Of a stretch of 64,000 nucleotides of DNA, positions 24,252 through 32,654 are shown piece by piece (the stretch's first letter is position 1; each line of letters starts with the position of its first letter). The notes beneath the pieces are model-generated. The model ran no database searches. It was not told the origin of the DNA and saw only the letters and a program-made list of their open reading frames with translations. This DNA comes from Clostridiales bacterium CCNA10 (lineage in GTDB: Bacteria; Bacillota; Clostridia; Oscillospirales; Oscillospiraceae): assembly GCA_003573975.1 (NCBI GenBank), contig AP018533.1, positions 2,852,319-2,916,318 on the forward strand, written 5' to 3'. A program made the position numbers and the translations under genes.

Positions 24252-25448
24252 TTAGTGAAGCGCCGCCAGTGCCTGTTCCATCCGGTCCAGCGCTTTCTCC
24301 AGGTTCTCCATCGAATTGGAGTAGGAAATCCGGATCTTACCGGGAACGTTATATGCCTCGCCGGGGACCGTGGAGATCAGAGCTTCGTCCAGCAGATACT
24401 GGCACAGCTCCACCGCCGTCTCGATTTTCCGGCCGCCGAAGGATTTTCCCAGATAGAGCTGCACATCGGGGTACACATAGAATGCGCCCTTGACGTCGGG
24501 ACAGGTGATCCCCGGGATCCTGTTCAGCCGGTCCACCACATAATCCTTGCGCCTTCTGAACTCCTCCACCATGACCTCCAGGTCGTGCTGGGGGCCTCTC
24601 AGCGCCTCCACCGCCGCCTTCTGTGAAATGGCGCTGGTGGCGGAGGTGGTCTGGCTCTGCACCGCCATGATCCCCTTGATCACATTGGCCCGGGCGGCGG
24701 CATAGCCGATCCTCCAGCCGGTCATGGCGTAGGCCTTGGAGAAGCCGTTCACTGTAACGGTCCGGTCCCTGACCTCCTGAGAGATAGAGGCTACACTGAA
24801 GTGCTCCGCTCCATCATAGACCAGCTTCTCATAGATCTCGTCGGCCACAACGAAGAAATCGTGCTCCACCGCCAGTGCTGCCAGCTTTCTCAGGCTCTCC
24901 TCACTGTATACTGCCCCTGTGGGGTTGTTGGGGGTGCAGATGACGATGGCCTTGGTCCTGGGGGTGATGGCCTTCTCGATGGCGTCCAGATCCAGCTCAT
25001 AGTTGTCCTCCCGCACCGGGACGAACACCGGCGTCGCGCCGGCCAGGCGGATCATCTCGGTATAGCTCACCCAGCAGGGAATAGGCAGCAGGACCTCATC
25101 TCCTGGGCCGGCAAGGACCATCATTGCGCTGGCGATGGCCTGCTTGGCACCCACCGCTGTGGTCACCTCGTTCAGCGCATACTCTACACCGTTGTCCTCT
25201 CTCAGCTTCTTCACGATCTCCTGGCGCAGCTCCAGGATCCCGTTGCCGGGGGTATACTTTGTAAAGTTATCCGCGATCGCTTTCATACCAGCTACTTTGA
25301 TGTAATCAGGGGTCCCAAAATCAGGCTCCCCTACATTCAGGGAAATAATGTCCTTTCCCTGACGCTTCAGCTCCGCCACCTTGGCGATCAGCGCCGAGGT
25401 GGGAGAGCCGCTGAATTTGTTCATGCGTTCCGCAAGTGTGGTTGCCAT
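24252..25448 (-). CDS. Class I/II PLP-dependent aminotransferase (aspartate aminotransferase-like)
   Basis: This 398-residue fold-type I aminotransferase belongs to the 1-gamma AspC/AlaT-like group. Visible parts are the substrate-binding LNVGEPDFGTPDYIK, the PLP-contact region KQAIASAMM, CTPNNPTGAVYS, VADEIYEKLVYDG, the Schiff-base lysine in VNGFSKAYAMTGWRIGY and the carboxylate-binding arginine in KIRISYSNS. It converts an amino acid plus 2-oxo acid to the reverse pair, and the specific substrate is not readable. Its neighbours (RraA-like aldolase before, NhaC-type transporter after) suggest a catabolic role rather than biosynthesis. Confidence 0.93.
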   Translation of the reverse strand: MATTLAERMNKFSGSPTSALIAKVAELKRQGKDIISLNVGEPDFGTPDYIKVAGMKAIADNFTKYTPGNGILELRQEIVKKLREDNGVEYALNEVTTAVGAKQAIASAMMVLAGPGDEVLLPIPCWVSYTEMIRLAGATPVFVPVREDNYELDLDAIEKAITPRTKAIVICTPNNPTGAVYSEESLRKLAALAVEHDFFVVADEIYEKLVYDGAEHFSVASISQEVRDRTVTVNGFSKAYAMTGWRIGYAAARANVIKGIMAVQSQTTSATSAISQKAAVEALRGPQHDLEVMVEEFRRRKDYVVDRLNRIPGITCPDVKGAFYVYPDVQLYLGKSFGGRKIETAVELCQYLLDEALISTVPGEAYNVPGKIRISYSNSMENLEKALDRMEQALAALH

Positions 25449-25510
25449 GGTTCACGATTCCTTTCCTTCACGTTCTGCCTGGACGAAACAATGTGTCGAT
25501 ACTCCTTTGC

Positions 25511-26209
25511 TTACTCCCCGTACATCCCGTCAATAAACTCGGTCTTTTTCTCCTCCAGCTTTTTCCGCACCCAGGCCCGGTTGGAGGTCCCGTTCCGGGC
25601 CGCCTCCACCTTAGCGGCGTCCTGCTCATGGAACTTTCCCGCCGCCTCCAGCACCTCAGGGGCGTCCTTCAGAGGCACCACGATGATCCCATCGGCATCC
25701 GCTACGATGATGTCCCCGGGATGGACGCTGATGCCGCCGCAGGCGATGGGGACGTTGACCTCTCCAGGTCCCTCCTTGTGGGGGCCGCCGGGGGTGAATC
25801 CCGTGGCGTACACCGGCAGATCCATCTCCCGCAGGGCGTCCACATCCCGGACCGGGCCGTCGATCACCAGCCCGCCCAGCTTCTTCTGATACTTGGCATA
25901 GGTGAACATGATCTCCCCCATGAGGGAGCGGGTGGTATCCTCGTCATTGGACAACACGATGACGTCTCCCGGCTGGGCCATATCCAGGGCCTGATGGAGA
26001 AACAGGTTGTCCCCTGCCCGCGCCTTGACGGTCAGGGCAGGGCCCGCCATGATCCCCTGAAAGCCGCTCATCAGCCGGATCCTGGGATTCATGGCGCAGG
26101 AGCGGCCCATGGTATCCGCGATATTGGCCGCCGGGAGACCGACGAATCCCTCCAGCAGCTCCTGACTTGGCATGGGGCGCTTCAAAAACACACGATTTCC
26201 GATGGACAT
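25511..26209 (-). CDS. RraA-like HMG/oxaloacetate-type aldolase
   Basis: This 232-residue RraA-fold protein resembles class II 4-hydroxy-4-methyl-2-oxoglutarate aldolases. Visible blocks are ADTMGRSCAMNPRI, PALTVKARAGDNLFLHQAL, the substrate loop GEIMFTYAKYQKKLGGLVIDGPVRD and the divalent-metal region (DVDALREMDLPVYATG). A later block is HPGDIIVADADGIIVVP. Family enzymes cleave 4-hydroxy-2-oxo acids to pyruvate plus an oxo acid and often decarboxylate oxaloacetate. The protein is longer than minimal RraA (about 160 aa), which favours aldolase over RNase E inhibitor, as does the neighbouring aminotransferase. It is the first gene of the operon. Confidence 0.88.
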   Translation of the reverse strand: MSIGNRVFLKRPMPSQELLEGFVGLPAANIADTMGRSCAMNPRIRLMSGFQGIMAGPALTVKARAGDNLFLHQALDMAQPGDVIVLSNDEDTTRSLMGEIMFTYAKYQKKLGGLVIDGPVRDVDALREMDLPVYATGFTPGGPHKEGPGEVNVPIACGGISVHPGDIIVADADGIIVVPLKDAPEVLEAAGKFHEQDAAKVEAARNGTSNRAWVRKKLEEKKTEFIDGMYGE

Positions 26210-26257
26210 TTTTCTTGCCTTCTTTCTGCTCCGGAGTGTTGTTGTTGAACTGTCTCC

Positions 26258-26286
26258 ATTTTAATTTATTGAAGAATATTTGTCAA
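26258..26286 (-). promoter_or_regulatory. Promoter of the aldolase/aminotransferase/NhaC operon
   Basis: Minus strand TTGACA (26281-26286) and TAAAAT (26258-26263) have a 17-bp spacer. The flanks are strikingly AT-rich, with repeated GAATATT/ATTGAA words around 26265-26312 that could be operator sites. Confidence 0.85.
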
Positions 26287-26331
26287 CAACTATTGAATGT
26301 TTAGAATATTTTTCTGCATAATAGACAACAC

Positions 26332-26374
26332 AAAAAATCCCACCTGCCGGTTTTCCAACACCAGCAGATGGGAT
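26332..26374 (-). terminator. rimI terminator
   Basis: A 14-bp imperfect stem (ATCCCA.CTGC.GG / CC.GCAG.TGGGAT) is followed by six T on the minus strand. Confidence 0.88.
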
Positions 26375-26401
26375 CCTCCTCATTTTGTTTTATTTTTCAG
26401 T

Positions 26402-26854
26402 TTACCGCAACTTTTTGAAGTCTCTGGTCATAATGACCGCATCCTCTTTGGGCTTGGTGTAATAGTCCTTCCGGCGCCCCGCCTCCTCAAAGCCGTGCTT
26501 GCGGTACAAGGCGATCGCCGGTTCGTTGGAGGCCCGCACCTCCAGGGTAAGGAAGGCCAGATTGGCTGCGCCGAACCGGCAGAACACATCCAGCAGTTCG
26601 TCTGCCACGCCGTGGCGGCGGGCGTTGGGGTCCACAGCGATGTTGTCGATGTAGCCCTCGTCCAGCACCACATGGAGGCCCGCGTAGCCCAGCAGGCCCC
26701 CGTCCTCCGATTCAGCCACGATAAAGCTGGCCTGGGCGTCGAAGAGCGCCTCGGTGAGCATGGCCTCACTCCAGGGGGCGGAGAAGCATTCCCGCTCCAG
26801 CTCCGCGATCTGACCGACATGACTGCGGTCCATAGGCACGATGGTATATTCCAT
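26402..26854 (-). CDS. rimI: Ribosomal-protein-alanine N-acetyltransferase RimI-like (GNAT)
   Basis: This 150-residue GNAT enzyme has RimI hallmarks: AELERECFSAPWSEAMLTEAL, the YIDNIAVDPNARRHGVADELL acetyl-CoA pyrophosphate loop, and LEVRASNEPAIALYRKHGFEEAGRRKDYY. It is expected to acetylate the N-terminus of S18 or other proteins. The ATG at 26854 has AAAGGAG 5 nt upstream. In many Firmicutes rimI sits beside tsaB/tsaD, but here tsaD is 5 kb away. It is divergent from the SLH-domain gene. Confidence 0.9.
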   Translation of the reverse strand: MEYTIVPMDRSHVGQIAELERECFSAPWSEAMLTEALFDAQASFIVAESEDGGLLGYAGLHVVLDEGYIDNIAVDPNARRHGVADELLDVFCRFGAANLAFLTLEVRASNEPAIALYRKHGFEEAGRRKDYYTKPKEDAVIMTRDFKKLR

Positions 26855-26893
26855 AATAACTCCTTTTTTCAAGATTTCTTAATAATTTCCGCC

Positions 26894-26922
26894 TTGTCTT
26901 TTCCCTTGCAATCCGGTACAAT
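26894..26922 (+). promoter_or_regulatory. Promoter of SLH-domain gene
   Basis: TTGTCT (26894-26899) and TACAAT (26917-26922) have a 17-bp spacer. The leader is about 110 nt. Confidence 0.7.
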
Positions 26923-27038
26923 GGATGGACAATCGGTATGCTGTCCCCTTGATTATATCCGGACAGACTCCCTTTGACAAGCCGTCTTTCGCCGGCCGTC
27001 CTCCGCCGCGGCCGGCGTCCGCCAGAAAGGAATTCCTG

Positions 27039-28019
27039 ATGAAAAAACTTTTCTCCCTCCTGCTCTCCGCCGCACTCCTGTCCGGTCTGCTGGTCACCGG
27101 AGCGTCGGCCGCCACCCTTCAGAGCAACCAGGCCGTCTACCAGCTCTCCCAGGACCCCCTGGGCACAGAGCCCTTCTCCTACTCCGCCACCGAGACCCAC
27201 TCCGCCACCCTGGTCCCTGTGGGGACCGCCATCCAGAGCGGCGGAGACGGGCTGCTGCTGGTGGAGGTGTTCCTCTACCACGAGGCGGAGAAGCACTGGA
27301 ACCTGGACTCCATGCTCTCCGGACAGAGCCAGCTCACCATCCGGGACGGGGACCACATCTACCACATCTCCACCATGGATCCCAGCAGCTCTGAGCCCAA
27401 CGCCGTCCTTGACCGGGGCATCTGGGTCAAGGGACAGAGCACCGGCGAAGTCCAGCCCGTCACCGTCACCGGAGAGCCGGTGGACGACTGGGCGGCCAAT
27501 CTGGTCAACGAGGCCATCGCCAAGGACCTCTTCCCCGCCCACCTGAAGGGTCAGGACCTGCGGGAGCCCATCACCCGCACCCAGTTCGCCGCCCTGGCCG
27601 TCCGCCTGTATGAGGCCATGAGCGGCCAGACCATCCCCGCCTTCACAGGGACCAATCCCTTCACCGACACCACCGACCCCGAGGTGCTCAAGGCCTACTC
27701 CATGGGCTTTACCTCCGGTGTGAGCAGCACCGCCTTCGGCGCCGGGACCCAGCTGAACCGGGAGCAGGCGGCCACCATGCTCTCCGCCGTCTACCGGAAG
27801 CTGGGCGGTACCATCCCGCCTCAGGAGGCCGCTCCCTTCTCTGACCGCGGCTCTATCTCCGCCTGGGCCATGGACAGCGTGTGCTTCGCAGCCTCCAAGG
27901 GCGTTATCTCCGGCTATGAGGATGGCCGCTTCGGTCCAAAAGACTCCGCCCAGCGGCAGGCCTGCCTCATCATGGCCCTGCGGATGCAGCAGAAGCTGGG
28001 CAGCAGCGCCGCCATCTGA
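27039..28019 (+). CDS. Secreted SLH-domain protein
   Basis: This 326-residue exported protein has a classical signal peptide, with MKKLFSLLLSAALLSGLLVTG followed by an ASA-A cleavage site. A unique N-terminal beta-rich region (residues 25-160) is followed by two or three S-layer homology repeats. These are near ANLVNEAIAKDLFPAHLKGQ..ITRTQFAALAVRLYE, PFTDTTDPEVLKAYSMGFTSG..LNREQAATMLSAVYR and PFSDRGSISAWAMDSVCFAASKGVI..RQACLIMALRM. SLH repeats usually bind cell-wall polymers. The ATG at 27039 has AAAGGA 8 nt upstream. The frame extends upstream, but the signal peptide sets the start. It is monocistronic, and the N-terminal domain's function is unknown. Confidence 0.9.
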   Translation: MKKLFSLLLSAALLSGLLVTGASAATLQSNQAVYQLSQDPLGTEPFSYSATETHSATLVPVGTAIQSGGDGLLLVEVFLYHEAEKHWNLDSMLSGQSQLTIRDGDHIYHISTMDPSSSEPNAVLDRGIWVKGQSTGEVQPVTVTGEPVDDWAANLVNEAIAKDLFPAHLKGQDLREPITRTQFAALAVRLYEAMSGQTIPAFTGTNPFTDTTDPEVLKAYSMGFTSGVSSTAFGAGTQLNREQAATMLSAVYRKLGGTIPPQEAAPFSDRGSISAWAMDSVCFAASKGVISGYEDGRFGPKDSAQRQACLIMALRMQQKLGSSAAI

Positions 28020-28045
28020 GCGGCACCACAGAATTTTTCGCATAA

Positions 28046-28083
28046 CAGGGGCTCCGGATCACTCCGGAGCCCCTGCGTTTTTT
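28046..28083 (+). terminator. Terminator after SLH gene
   Basis: A 13-bp perfect stem (CAGGGGCTCCGGA / TCCGGAGCCCCTG) is followed by CG and six T. Confidence 0.93.
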
Positions 28084-28097
28084 CTCTTATGACAGGC

Positions 28098-30785
28098 TCA
28101 GTGGGACTCGGCCCAGGAGCGGCCCGCATGGGTCTCAGCCAGCAGGGGGACGGACAGGGCGGCGACCCCCTCCATCTCCTCCTCTACCAGCTTACAGACC
28201 GTCTCCGCCTCCGACTCCGGGCACTCCACGATCAGCTCGTCGTGGACCTGTAGGACCAGACGGCCCTCCAGTCCCTCCGCCTTCAGGCGGTCCCGCACCC
28301 GGATCATGGCCAGCTTGATGATGTCGGCCGCAGTGCCCTGGATGGGGGCGTTCAGGGCCACCCGCTCGCCGAAGGAGCGGGTGTTGAAGTTGGAGGACTT
28401 CAGCTCCGGCACCCAGCGGCGGCGGCCGTACAGGGTGGAGACAAAGCCCTGCTCCCTGGCCTGCTCCACCACCGCGTCCATATAGGCCCGCACCCCGGCG
28501 TAGTGGGCAAAGTACTTGTCCATATACTCCTTGGCCTCGGCCACGGTGACCCCGATGTCCTGGGACAGGGAGAAGGGGGAAATGCCGTACACGATACCGA
28601 AGTTCACCGCCTTGGCGCTGCGGCGCATGAGGGGGGTGACCTCTGACCGCGCCACACCGAACACCTGGGCGGCGGTGATGGTATGGATGTCCTCTCCGCT
28701 TCGGAAGCCGTCGATCATGGCCTTGTCCCCGGCGATATGGGCCAGCAGCCGCAGCTCGATCTGGGAGTAGTCCGCGTCCACCAGCACCTTCCCCGCCGGG
28801 GCCACGAACATTTTCCGCAGCTCCGCCCCCAGCTCCGTGCGGACGGGGATGTTCTGAAGGTTCGGCTCCGTGGAGCTGAGCCGTCCGGTGGCGGTGACAG
28901 TGTTCTGGAAGGAGGTGTGGATCCGTCCGTCCGGAGCGATCACCTTGCCCAAACCGTCGGCATAGGTGGATTTCAGCTTGGTGAGCTGGCGGTACTCCAG
29001 GATCTCCTCGATGATGGGGTGCTGTCCCCGCAGCTTCTCCAGCACCTCTGCGTTGGTGGACCACCCTGTCTTGGTCTTTTTCACCGGCGGCAGGCCCAGA
29101 CGCTCAAAGAGCACCTGGCCCAGCTGCTGGGTGGAATTGATATTGAAGGTGTCCTCTCCGGCCAGATCATAGATCCTGGCCTGGACCTGCCCGATCCGTT
29201 CGGACAGCATCTCTCCGAACTGCACCAGGGCGCCCCGGTCCACCAGCACGCCCTCCCCCTCCATCTCGGCCAGCACAGAGCAGAGAGGCAGTTCGATCTG
29301 CTGGTACAGCTCCCACAGCTCCAGTTCCTCCAGCCGGCTGGTGAGGGCGGTGCGCAGGGCCCCGATGAGGACGGCGTGAACCGTCAGGGCGGCAGTGGGG
29401 ACCGCCGGATCGGACAGCGGACCAAAGGCCCCCTCGTCCAAGTAGTCGGCCGCCCTGGGAGGCTGGAAGTTGAAATAGGCAAGTCCCAGCTTCTCCAGGT
29501 CATAGCTTCCGTCAGTGGGGGCCAGCAGATAGGCAGCCACCTCCGTATCAAACCCGAAGCCGCCGGGGACGATCCCCTCCGCCAGCAGGGTCCGCCACAG
29601 AGACTTCAGCCCGTGTACGGCCTTCCGGATGCGTCCATCAGAGAACAGGATCCGCAGAAAATCGTTGTGGCAGTTCCATTGGTCCGCAAAAAACAGGGCC
29701 GCGCGGCGTTCTCCCTCCGGCTCCTCCCACGCCACGCACACCACATCCAGAGAGGGCAGGGCCAGCACGCTCACCCAGTCCCGCTCCCGCCAAAGGTCCA
29801 GAAGCTCCTCCATCCGCTCCCGGCTGTCCACTCTTTCACTGACACAGGAGCAGTCGAATGTCTCCCCGGCATTTTTCTTCTCTCCCTGGGGCGCGGTGAG
29901 GCCGTATTTATCAATGAGTTTGGCAAACTCCAGATCCAGAAACAGCTGATACAGGGCGTCGTTGTCTGCTCCCCGTCTCAAATTCTGCTCCGGAGAAAAG
30001 TCGATGGGGGCGTCGGTGTGGATGGTGGCCAGGTCATAGGACATCCGGGCCATCTCCTCCCCCTCTGCCAGCTTTTTCACCACACCGGGCTTGGCCGGAG
30101 TCCCGGGCGCCATCTCCGGGGTGGGCATGGCGGCATACAGGGCGTCGATGGAATGATACCGCTGGACCAGGGCCATGGCGGTCTTTTCCCCCACCCCCTT
30201 GACCCCGGGGATATTATCGGAGCTGTCCCCCATCAGGGCCTTCAGGTCCACGATGTGGATGGGATCGAAGCCGTACTGTTCCCGGAAAGCGTCCGGGGTC
30301 ATATCCTTGGTCGTGGTGCGGCCCATACGGGTGGACACCAGCTTGACGGTGGTGGCGCCGGTGACCAGCTGGAGGGAGTCCTTGTCCCCGGTGACAATCA
30401 CCGTCTCCCAGCCGGCGGCGGCGTCCTTTACGGAGATGGTACCGATGAGGTCGTCGGCCTCCCAGCCGTCCAGCTCATACATGGGGATGTTCATGGCCGC
30501 CAGCACCTCCTTCAGCAGAGGCATCTGGCTGGCCAGCTCATCAGGCATCCCCTTCCGCTGGGCCTTATAGCCCTCATAGGCCAGATGGCGGAAGGTGGGG
30601 GCCTTTCGGTCAAAGGTGACGCACAGGGCATCCGGCTGCTCCTCGTCCAGCAGCTTATTCAAAATATTCAAAAACCCAAGGATCGCATTGGTGGGCTGTC
30701 CCGTCCGGGTGGTGAGATTCTGGCTCACCCCATAAAAGGCCCGGTTGACAATGGAGTTGCCATCCAGAACCATCAGCTTTTTCAT
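28098..30785 (-). CDS. polA: DNA polymerase I
   Basis: This 895-residue family A polymerase serves repair and Okazaki-fragment processing. The N-terminal 5'-3' exonuclease/flap domain (residues 1-300) has LDGNSIVNRAFYG, DGWEADDLIGTI, VTGDKDSLQLV and DSSDNIPGVKGVGEKTA. The middle 3'-5' exonuclease-like domain lacks the acidic DxE set (for example SVLALPSLDVVCVAW), so proofreading is probably lost, as in many Firmicutes. Polymerase motifs A (VDADYSQIELRLLAHI), B (RRSAKAVNFGIVYGIS) and C (VHDELIVE) are intact. The ATG at 30785 has GGGAGG about 9 nt upstream; the longer frame has none. Confidence 0.97.
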   Translation of the reverse strand: MKKLMVLDGNSIVNRAFYGVSQNLTTRTGQPTNAILGFLNILNKLLDEEQPDALCVTFDRKAPTFRHLAYEGYKAQRKGMPDELASQMPLLKEVLAAMNIPMYELDGWEADDLIGTISVKDAAAGWETVIVTGDKDSLQLVTGATTVKLVSTRMGRTTTKDMTPDAFREQYGFDPIHIVDLKALMGDSSDNIPGVKGVGEKTAMALVQRYHSIDALYAAMPTPEMAPGTPAKPGVVKKLAEGEEMARMSYDLATIHTDAPIDFSPEQNLRRGADNDALYQLFLDLEFAKLIDKYGLTAPQGEKKNAGETFDCSCVSERVDSRERMEELLDLWRERDWVSVLALPSLDVVCVAWEEPEGERRAALFFADQWNCHNDFLRILFSDGRIRKAVHGLKSLWRTLLAEGIVPGGFGFDTEVAAYLLAPTDGSYDLEKLGLAYFNFQPPRAADYLDEGAFGPLSDPAVPTAALTVHAVLIGALRTALTSRLEELELWELYQQIELPLCSVLAEMEGEGVLVDRGALVQFGEMLSERIGQVQARIYDLAGEDTFNINSTQQLGQVLFERLGLPPVKKTKTGWSTNAEVLEKLRGQHPIIEEILEYRQLTKLKSTYADGLGKVIAPDGRIHTSFQNTVTATGRLSSTEPNLQNIPVRTELGAELRKMFVAPAGKVLVDADYSQIELRLLAHIAGDKAMIDGFRSGEDIHTITAAQVFGVARSEVTPLMRRSAKAVNFGIVYGISPFSLSQDIGVTVAEAKEYMDKYFAHYAGVRAYMDAVVEQAREQGFVSTLYGRRRWVPELKSSNFNTRSFGERVALNAPIQGTAADIIKLAMIRVRDRLKAEGLEGRLVLQVHDELIVECPESEAETVCKLVEEEMEGVAALSVPLLAETHAGRSWAESH

Positions 30786-30834
30786 GTGGGTATCCTCCCT
30801 TTTCCGCCGTACGCGGCCAAGTCGTATCGACCAT

Positions 30835-30863
30835 AGTATATCAGCTTTCCCGGGACCGGGCAA
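30835..30863 (-). promoter_or_regulatory. polA promoter
   Basis: Minus strand TTGCCC (30858-30863) and TATACT (30835-30840) have a 17-bp spacer. Confidence 0.7.
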
Positions 30864-30866
30864 GGA

Positions 30867-30900
30867 AAACCGGGGGCCGCGGCTCTGCGCGGTCCCCGGT
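30867..30900 (-). terminator. Terminator after flavodoxin-fold reductase
   Basis: A stem ACCGGGG / CCCCGGT with an inner G/C-rich part is followed by TTTTCC on the minus strand, just upstream of the polA -35 box. Confidence 0.65.
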
Positions 30901-30928
30901 CCGGAGCATAGTTTATCGTGGCGGTCTC

Positions 30929-31525
30929 TCAGCCTTTCAGCTTCTCCGCCAGCACCGCAGCCCGGTCCTCCGCCGCCCGCAGGATGGCCTCCGGGTCATT
31001 TTCCCGGACGTCCAGCCCCTCGGCGGACAGGCAGTGAGCGGCCGGGATGCCGAACATCTTCCCCAGCCCCCTTATATAGTCGAAGCCGAAGTTTTTCCCC
31101 TCCAGAGGGCCCCCGGCAGTGGTGATATAGACCAGCTCCTCCGCCCGGCACAGCCCCTCCTGGACCCCTTCACGGGTGTAGTGGAAAGTGACCCCCAGGG
31201 TGCAGGTCCACTCCAGGTAGATCTTCAGTGCTGCCGGGAAGGTCATATCCCAGTCCGGAGCGGCGATCACCACCAGATCGGCCTGGGCCATCTCCCGGGC
31301 CGGCTCGAACATAGGGCCGGCGGTATCCACCTCCGCCTTCCGGTCCCGCTCCTGGGCCAGCGCCCCGGTGAGCACCGGCAGCTCACAGCCCGTCAGGTCC
31401 CGCTCCTTGACCACTGCCTCCGGCCAGCGGGTCCGGCAGGCCGCCAGAAACGCCTGGCTCAACCGCCAGGTGCGGGACTGCTCCGGCCCACGCATACACG
31501 CGTTGACAAATAAGATCTGCTTCAT
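30929..31525 (-). CDS. Flavodoxin-fold NAD(P)H oxidoreductase (azoreductase/FMN reductase-like)
   Basis: This 198-residue protein has a flavodoxin-like fold: N-terminal beta strand and phosphate loop (ILFVNACMRGPEQSRTWRLS), a central ADLVVIAAPDWDMTFPAALKIYLEW that resembles the FMN-binding P-W-N/D loop of AzoR-like quinone reductases, and VYITTAGGPLEG. Such enzymes reduce quinones, azo dyes or FMN with NAD(P)H. The physiological substrate here is unknown. It starts 14 bp after the pyruvate-kinase-like gene, on the same strand, so they are probably co-transcribed. Confidence 0.82.
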   Translation of the reverse strand: MKQILFVNACMRGPEQSRTWRLSQAFLAACRTRWPEAVVKERDLTGCELPVLTGALAQERDRKAEVDTAGPMFEPAREMAQADLVVIAAPDWDMTFPAALKIYLEWTCTLGVTFHYTREGVQEGLCRAEELVYITTAGGPLEGKNFGFDYIRGLGKMFGIPAAHCLSAEGLDVRENDPEAILRAAEDRAAVLAEKLKG

Positions 31526-31539
31526 TTCTATTACTCCTC

Positions 31540-32529
31540 CTAACCCGCGCGCCCAGTGCTCAGGGCGCTCCGGGCCGTTTTCACCAGATATTCCATCGCC
31601 TGCACCGGATAACGGCCCGCCGCAGTCTCTCCGGTCAGCATCAGGGCGTCAGAGCCGTCCAGCACCGCGTTGTAGATATCGCACACCTCCGCCCGGGTGG
31701 GTACCGCCCGCTGCTCCATAGACCACAGCAGCTGGGTCACCACAAAGAAGGACCGCCCCGCCGTCCGGCACCGGGCGGCGATGCCCTTCTGCGCGGCGGG
31801 CAGCTCCCACAGCGGCATACTGTTCCCCAGATCGCCCCGGGCAATACAGATCACATCGGATGCATCTATGATCTCGTCCAGCTTCTCTATGCCCAGCTGG
31901 TTCTCGATCTTCGCCATCACCCGCACCCGCTCCAGGCCGCGCTCCGCAAGGGCCCCTCGCAGCACCGCCAGGTCCTCCGCCCCCCGCACGAAGGGCTGGA
32001 GCACGTCGGTCACTCCGCACCGGGCCGCCCAGTCCAGATTCCGCCGGTCCTCCTCCGTCAGGGCAGGGGTGTCCGGCTGGACCCCCAGGATCGCCATGCT
32101 CTTCCGGCTCTTGAGCAATCCCCCCCGCTCCACCTGGCACAGCAGGGCGTCCGGGCGCTCCTCCACCACTGTCAGAAGCAGGGCGCTGTCATCCAGAGAG
32201 ATCTCATCCCCCGTCCGGGCGGCCGCCAACGCGGCGGCGGGCACAGGGATCCCCCCCGCGCCCAACAGGACCTCCGCCCCCTCGGCCAGGGAGACCGGCT
32301 CCTTCAGCGTCCCTACCCGCAGTTCCGGGCCCTGGAGGTCCACGATCAGCTTGGCCTCCACCCCCGCCTGCCGGGCCGCGGGCCAAAACCGCTCCTCCAG
32401 CAGAGGGGCACACGCCTCCAGCGTGGTGTGGGACAGGTTCAGCCGCGCGCCTGTCATCCCCGCCCGGAACAGCGCCTCCAGCGTCTCCCGCTCCCAGCAG
32501 GCATCCCCCAGCGTACCATAAAACTCCAT
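31540..32529 (-). CDS. Short pyruvate-kinase paralogue lacking the C-terminal domain
   Basis: The 329 residues cover only a (beta/alpha)8 barrel plus an inserted B-domain remnant. RLNLSHTTLEAC, KLIVDLQGPELRVGTL, VMAKIENQLGIEKLDEII, the metal/phosphate loop CIARGDLGNSMPLWELP and PTRAEVCDIYNAVLDGSDALMLTGETAAG all match pyruvate kinase. The usual N-terminal KIVCTIGPAS is replaced by MEFYGTLGDAC, and ATQML by VTQLL. The entire C-terminal regulatory domain (about 130-150 residues in ordinary enzymes) is absent. The key lysine and acidic residues remain, so catalysis on pyruvate/PEP or a related enol substrate is possible. It may be an unregulated isozyme or a neofunctionalised paralogue. GGAGG is 8 nt before the ATG at 32529. 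Confidence 0.8.
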   Translation of the reverse strand: MEFYGTLGDACWERETLEALFRAGMTGARLNLSHTTLEACAPLLEERFWPAARQAGVEAKLIVDLQGPELRVGTLKEPVSLAEGAEVLLGAGGIPVPAAALAAARTGDEISLDDSALLLTVVEERPDALLCQVERGGLLKSRKSMAILGVQPDTPALTEEDRRNLDWAARCGVTDVLQPFVRGAEDLAVLRGALAERGLERVRVMAKIENQLGIEKLDEIIDASDVICIARGDLGNSMPLWELPAAQKGIAARCRTAGRSFFVVTQLLWSMEQRAVPTRAEVCDIYNAVLDGSDALMLTGETAAGRYPVQAMEYLVKTARSALSTGRAG

Positions 32530-32602
32530 GTGATCTTCCTCCCGCCTGTTTGCCTTTTCCTCTATTATGGCCCACTTTTCCGCCGCCGTCAACCGGGCAC
32601 AC

Positions 32603-32639
32603 AAAAGGAACGGGCGGAGCCGGTGGCTCCGCCCGTTCC
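32603..32639 (-). terminator. prmA operon terminator
   Basis: A 15-bp perfect stem (32607-32621 and 32625-32639) is followed by TTTTGTGTG on the minus strand. Confidence 0.9.
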
Positions 32640-32654
32640 AGGCTCAGCTTTCAT

